DNA from: Uliginosibacterium sp. 31-16
GTDB taxonomy: Bacteria > Pseudomonadota > Gammaproteobacteria > Burkholderiales > Rhodocyclaceae
Length of the DNA: 64,000 nucleotides
Direction: 5' to 3'
Assembly: GCF_030730865.1 (NCBI RefSeq)
Contig: NZ_JAVALZ010000001.1
Span: 124,001 to 188,000 of the forward strand
Shown here: positions 62,821-64,000 of the stretch, in pieces
Numbering within the stretch: the stretch's first letter is position 1
Layout of the letters: each line of letters opens with the position of its first letter
Position numbers and translations under genes: made by a program
The notes under the pieces: model-generated
Database searches by the model: none
Told to the model about the DNA's origin: nothing
Seen by the model: the letters and a program-made list of their open reading frames with translations, nothing else

Positions 62821-64000
62821 TCAAACCGCCCCAGATCGGCGGGACTGCAACGTTTCCGCCTGCGTCCCCAGCCACAAGGCGATTCCCAGCCAGGCTGCCG
62901 CCAGCGGCACCGACAGCCAGGCAATCTGGCCGGCGCTCCAGCCCAGCGCGCGCAGGCCATTGAACATCCACGCCGAGGCCGTGTCGCCAGTACGGTGCAC
63001 CAGCGTGTCGATCACGTTCTTGGCCCGGTATTTCTGCGCGGCGGGCAAAGCATTGAACAGGGTCTCGCGGGCCGGCTTGCTGATCGAATACTCACCGGCC
63101 CGGCGCAGCACGCCGAAACCGACCAGCACGCCCAGCACCGGCCACAGGGCAAACACCGCAAAGCCCAGCAAGGACACCAACGGCATCGCCGCCAGCAGGG
63201 CCCGCGTGCCCAGACGCCGGATCAGGCGCCCGAATGCCGCCGTCTGCACCAGCAAGGTCAGCACATTCACCGCCAGATCGATCTGCGCCAGCAACTGGGT
63301 ACGAACGGCGCTGTCCGCGATATGCCGGGGCAGGAGTTCCGCACTCTGGAAATACAGAAAGGTCGACAGCAGCGCATAGCTGAACAGGAAGGCGCAGATC
63401 GCCAGCAGGTAGCCCGATCGGCAGACCTCGCCCAGGCCGCTCCACACGCCTCCGGCCAGCACCTGCTCTTCACCTTCCGGCGCAGTCTGCCCGGTCGCGC
63501 CGGTGTGCCGCGCCCAGGCACGCAAGCGCAGGATGGCGACAATCGCCAGCCCGAGCAGCGCGGCAGAGACCAGCATCAGCAGCTTCGCACCGACCAGCCG
63601 CACCAGCCCGGCGGTGAGCAGCGGGCCGAGCAAGGCCCCCACGGTCCCGCCCGCGGCAATGAAACCGTACAGGCGTTGCGCCTGCTCCGTATCGAACAGG
63701 TCGGCCATGAAGCTCCAGAACACCGACACGACGAACAGATTGAACACGCTGACCCACACGTATAACACCCGTGCCAGCAGTGGCCCGGGGTGCCCACCGG
63801 TCTCGAAGACAGCGTAGAAACCAATCAGATTTGCCACGCAGAACGCATACAGCCAGGGCAACAGGCGGCGACGCGGAAAACGCCGGGTCAGCCAGCCAAA
63901 CACCGGCACCAGCACCAGCATGCTCAGGAACACGGCAGAGAACAGCTCCTGCAACGCCCCCGCCCCGACCTGCATGGCCATCTCGTCGCGGATCGGGCGC
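62821..64000 (-). CDS. MFS-type membrane transporter (partial, 5' end outside window)
   Basis: The visible 393 codons form a multi-helix transporter. The first residues at the edge read RPIRDEMAMQVGAGALQELF, a motif of MFS proteins distantly like ATP/ADP-translocase-type carriers, so the true start lies a short way beyond the right edge. About eleven helices are visible, with a charged loop (TGQTAPEGEE) near the middle. The substrate is unknown. It runs convergent to the nif block. Confidence 0.8.
   Translation of the reverse strand, partial: RPIRDEMAMQVGAGALQELFSAVFLSMLVLVPVFGWLTRRFPRRRLLPWLYAFCVANLIGFYAVFETGGHPGPLLARVLYVWVSVFNLFVVSVFWSFMADLFDTEQAQRLYGFIAAGGTVGALLGPLLTAGLVRLVGAKLLMLVSAALLGLAIVAILRLRAWARHTGATGQTAPEGEEQVLAGGVWSGLGEVCRSGYLLAICAFLFSYALLSTFLYFQSAELLPRHIADSAVRTQLLAQIDLAVNVLTLLVQTAAFGRLIRRLGTRALLAAMPLVSLLGFAVFALWPVLGVLVGFGVLRRAGEYSISKPARETLFNALPAAQKYRAKNVIDTLVHRTGDTASAWMFNGLRALGWSAGQIAWLSVPLAAAWLGIALWLGTQAETLQSRRSGAV

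Overview
The window is high-GC chromosomal DNA from a free-living or plant-associated diazotroph. The combination of an rnf operon divergent from nifLA, a nifB-fdxN-nifO block, nifHDK-nifT-ferredoxin-nafY-cowN and the DraT/DraG switch points to a betaproteobacterium of the Rhodocyclales (Azoarcus/Zoogloea-like). The assignment rests on gene order and protein resemblance only.

Layout. (1) 1-7.6 kb: rnfA-B-C-D-G run leftward (rnfG cut by the left edge) and nifL-nifA run rightward from one shared control region with two sigma-54 promoters and a central NifA site. (2) 7.9-21.6 kb: ordinary chromosomal genes: a CHASE4-type diguanylate cyclase, a phosphatase-like lipoprotein with an autotransporter-type repeat, two chemoreceptors, trmA, two metal/redox genes, a pirin, and a YhgE/Pip membrane protein. 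(3) 22.0-25.2 kb: nifB, ferredoxin, nifO and draG behind a sigma-54 promoter with two tandem NifA sites. (4) 25.4-31.8 kb: an acetyltransferase, a Cys-cluster protein, a lower-GC orphan, a secreted GH-A type glycoside hydrolase and two small repetitive exported proteins. (5) 31.8-32.8 kb: draT. (6) 33.1-45.5 kb: a Tad/Flp pilus locus in three transcription blocks: cpaB-rcpA-lipoprotein-tadZABC leftward, tadE-tadF-tadG rightward, and tadV plus two Flp pilins leftward. (7) 46.5-55.0 kb: a NarL-type kinase/regulator pair with a multi-pass membrane protein, an FtsH-like protease and a PAS-GAF-GGDEF cyclase. (8) 55.4-62.7 kb: a draT pseudogene, nifHDK, nifT, ferredoxin, nafY, a DUF6129-like gene, cowN and two unrecognised nif-linked genes. 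(9) The right edge cuts a membrane transporter.

The nif genes form one physiological unit. NifL/NifA and sigma-54 switch the operons on, Rnf supplies low-potential electrons, NifB/NifO/NafY serve cofactor assembly, NifHDK is the enzyme, CowN protects it from CO, and DraT/DraG switch NifH off and on.

The most notable observation is a duplicated and reciprocally decayed nifH/draT junction. Upstream of nifH lies a broken remnant of a draT 5' end; upstream of the intact draT lies a broken copy of the nifH promoter. Other unusual features are a 239-bp inverted-repeat-bounded element in two direct copies around the prepilin peptidase/pilin genes, a stem-forming repeat present at six convergent gene junctions, and GTAGGGTGCGCA-type hairpins between nif cistrons. 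No CRISPR array, rRNA, tRNA, integrase or transposase gene was recognised.
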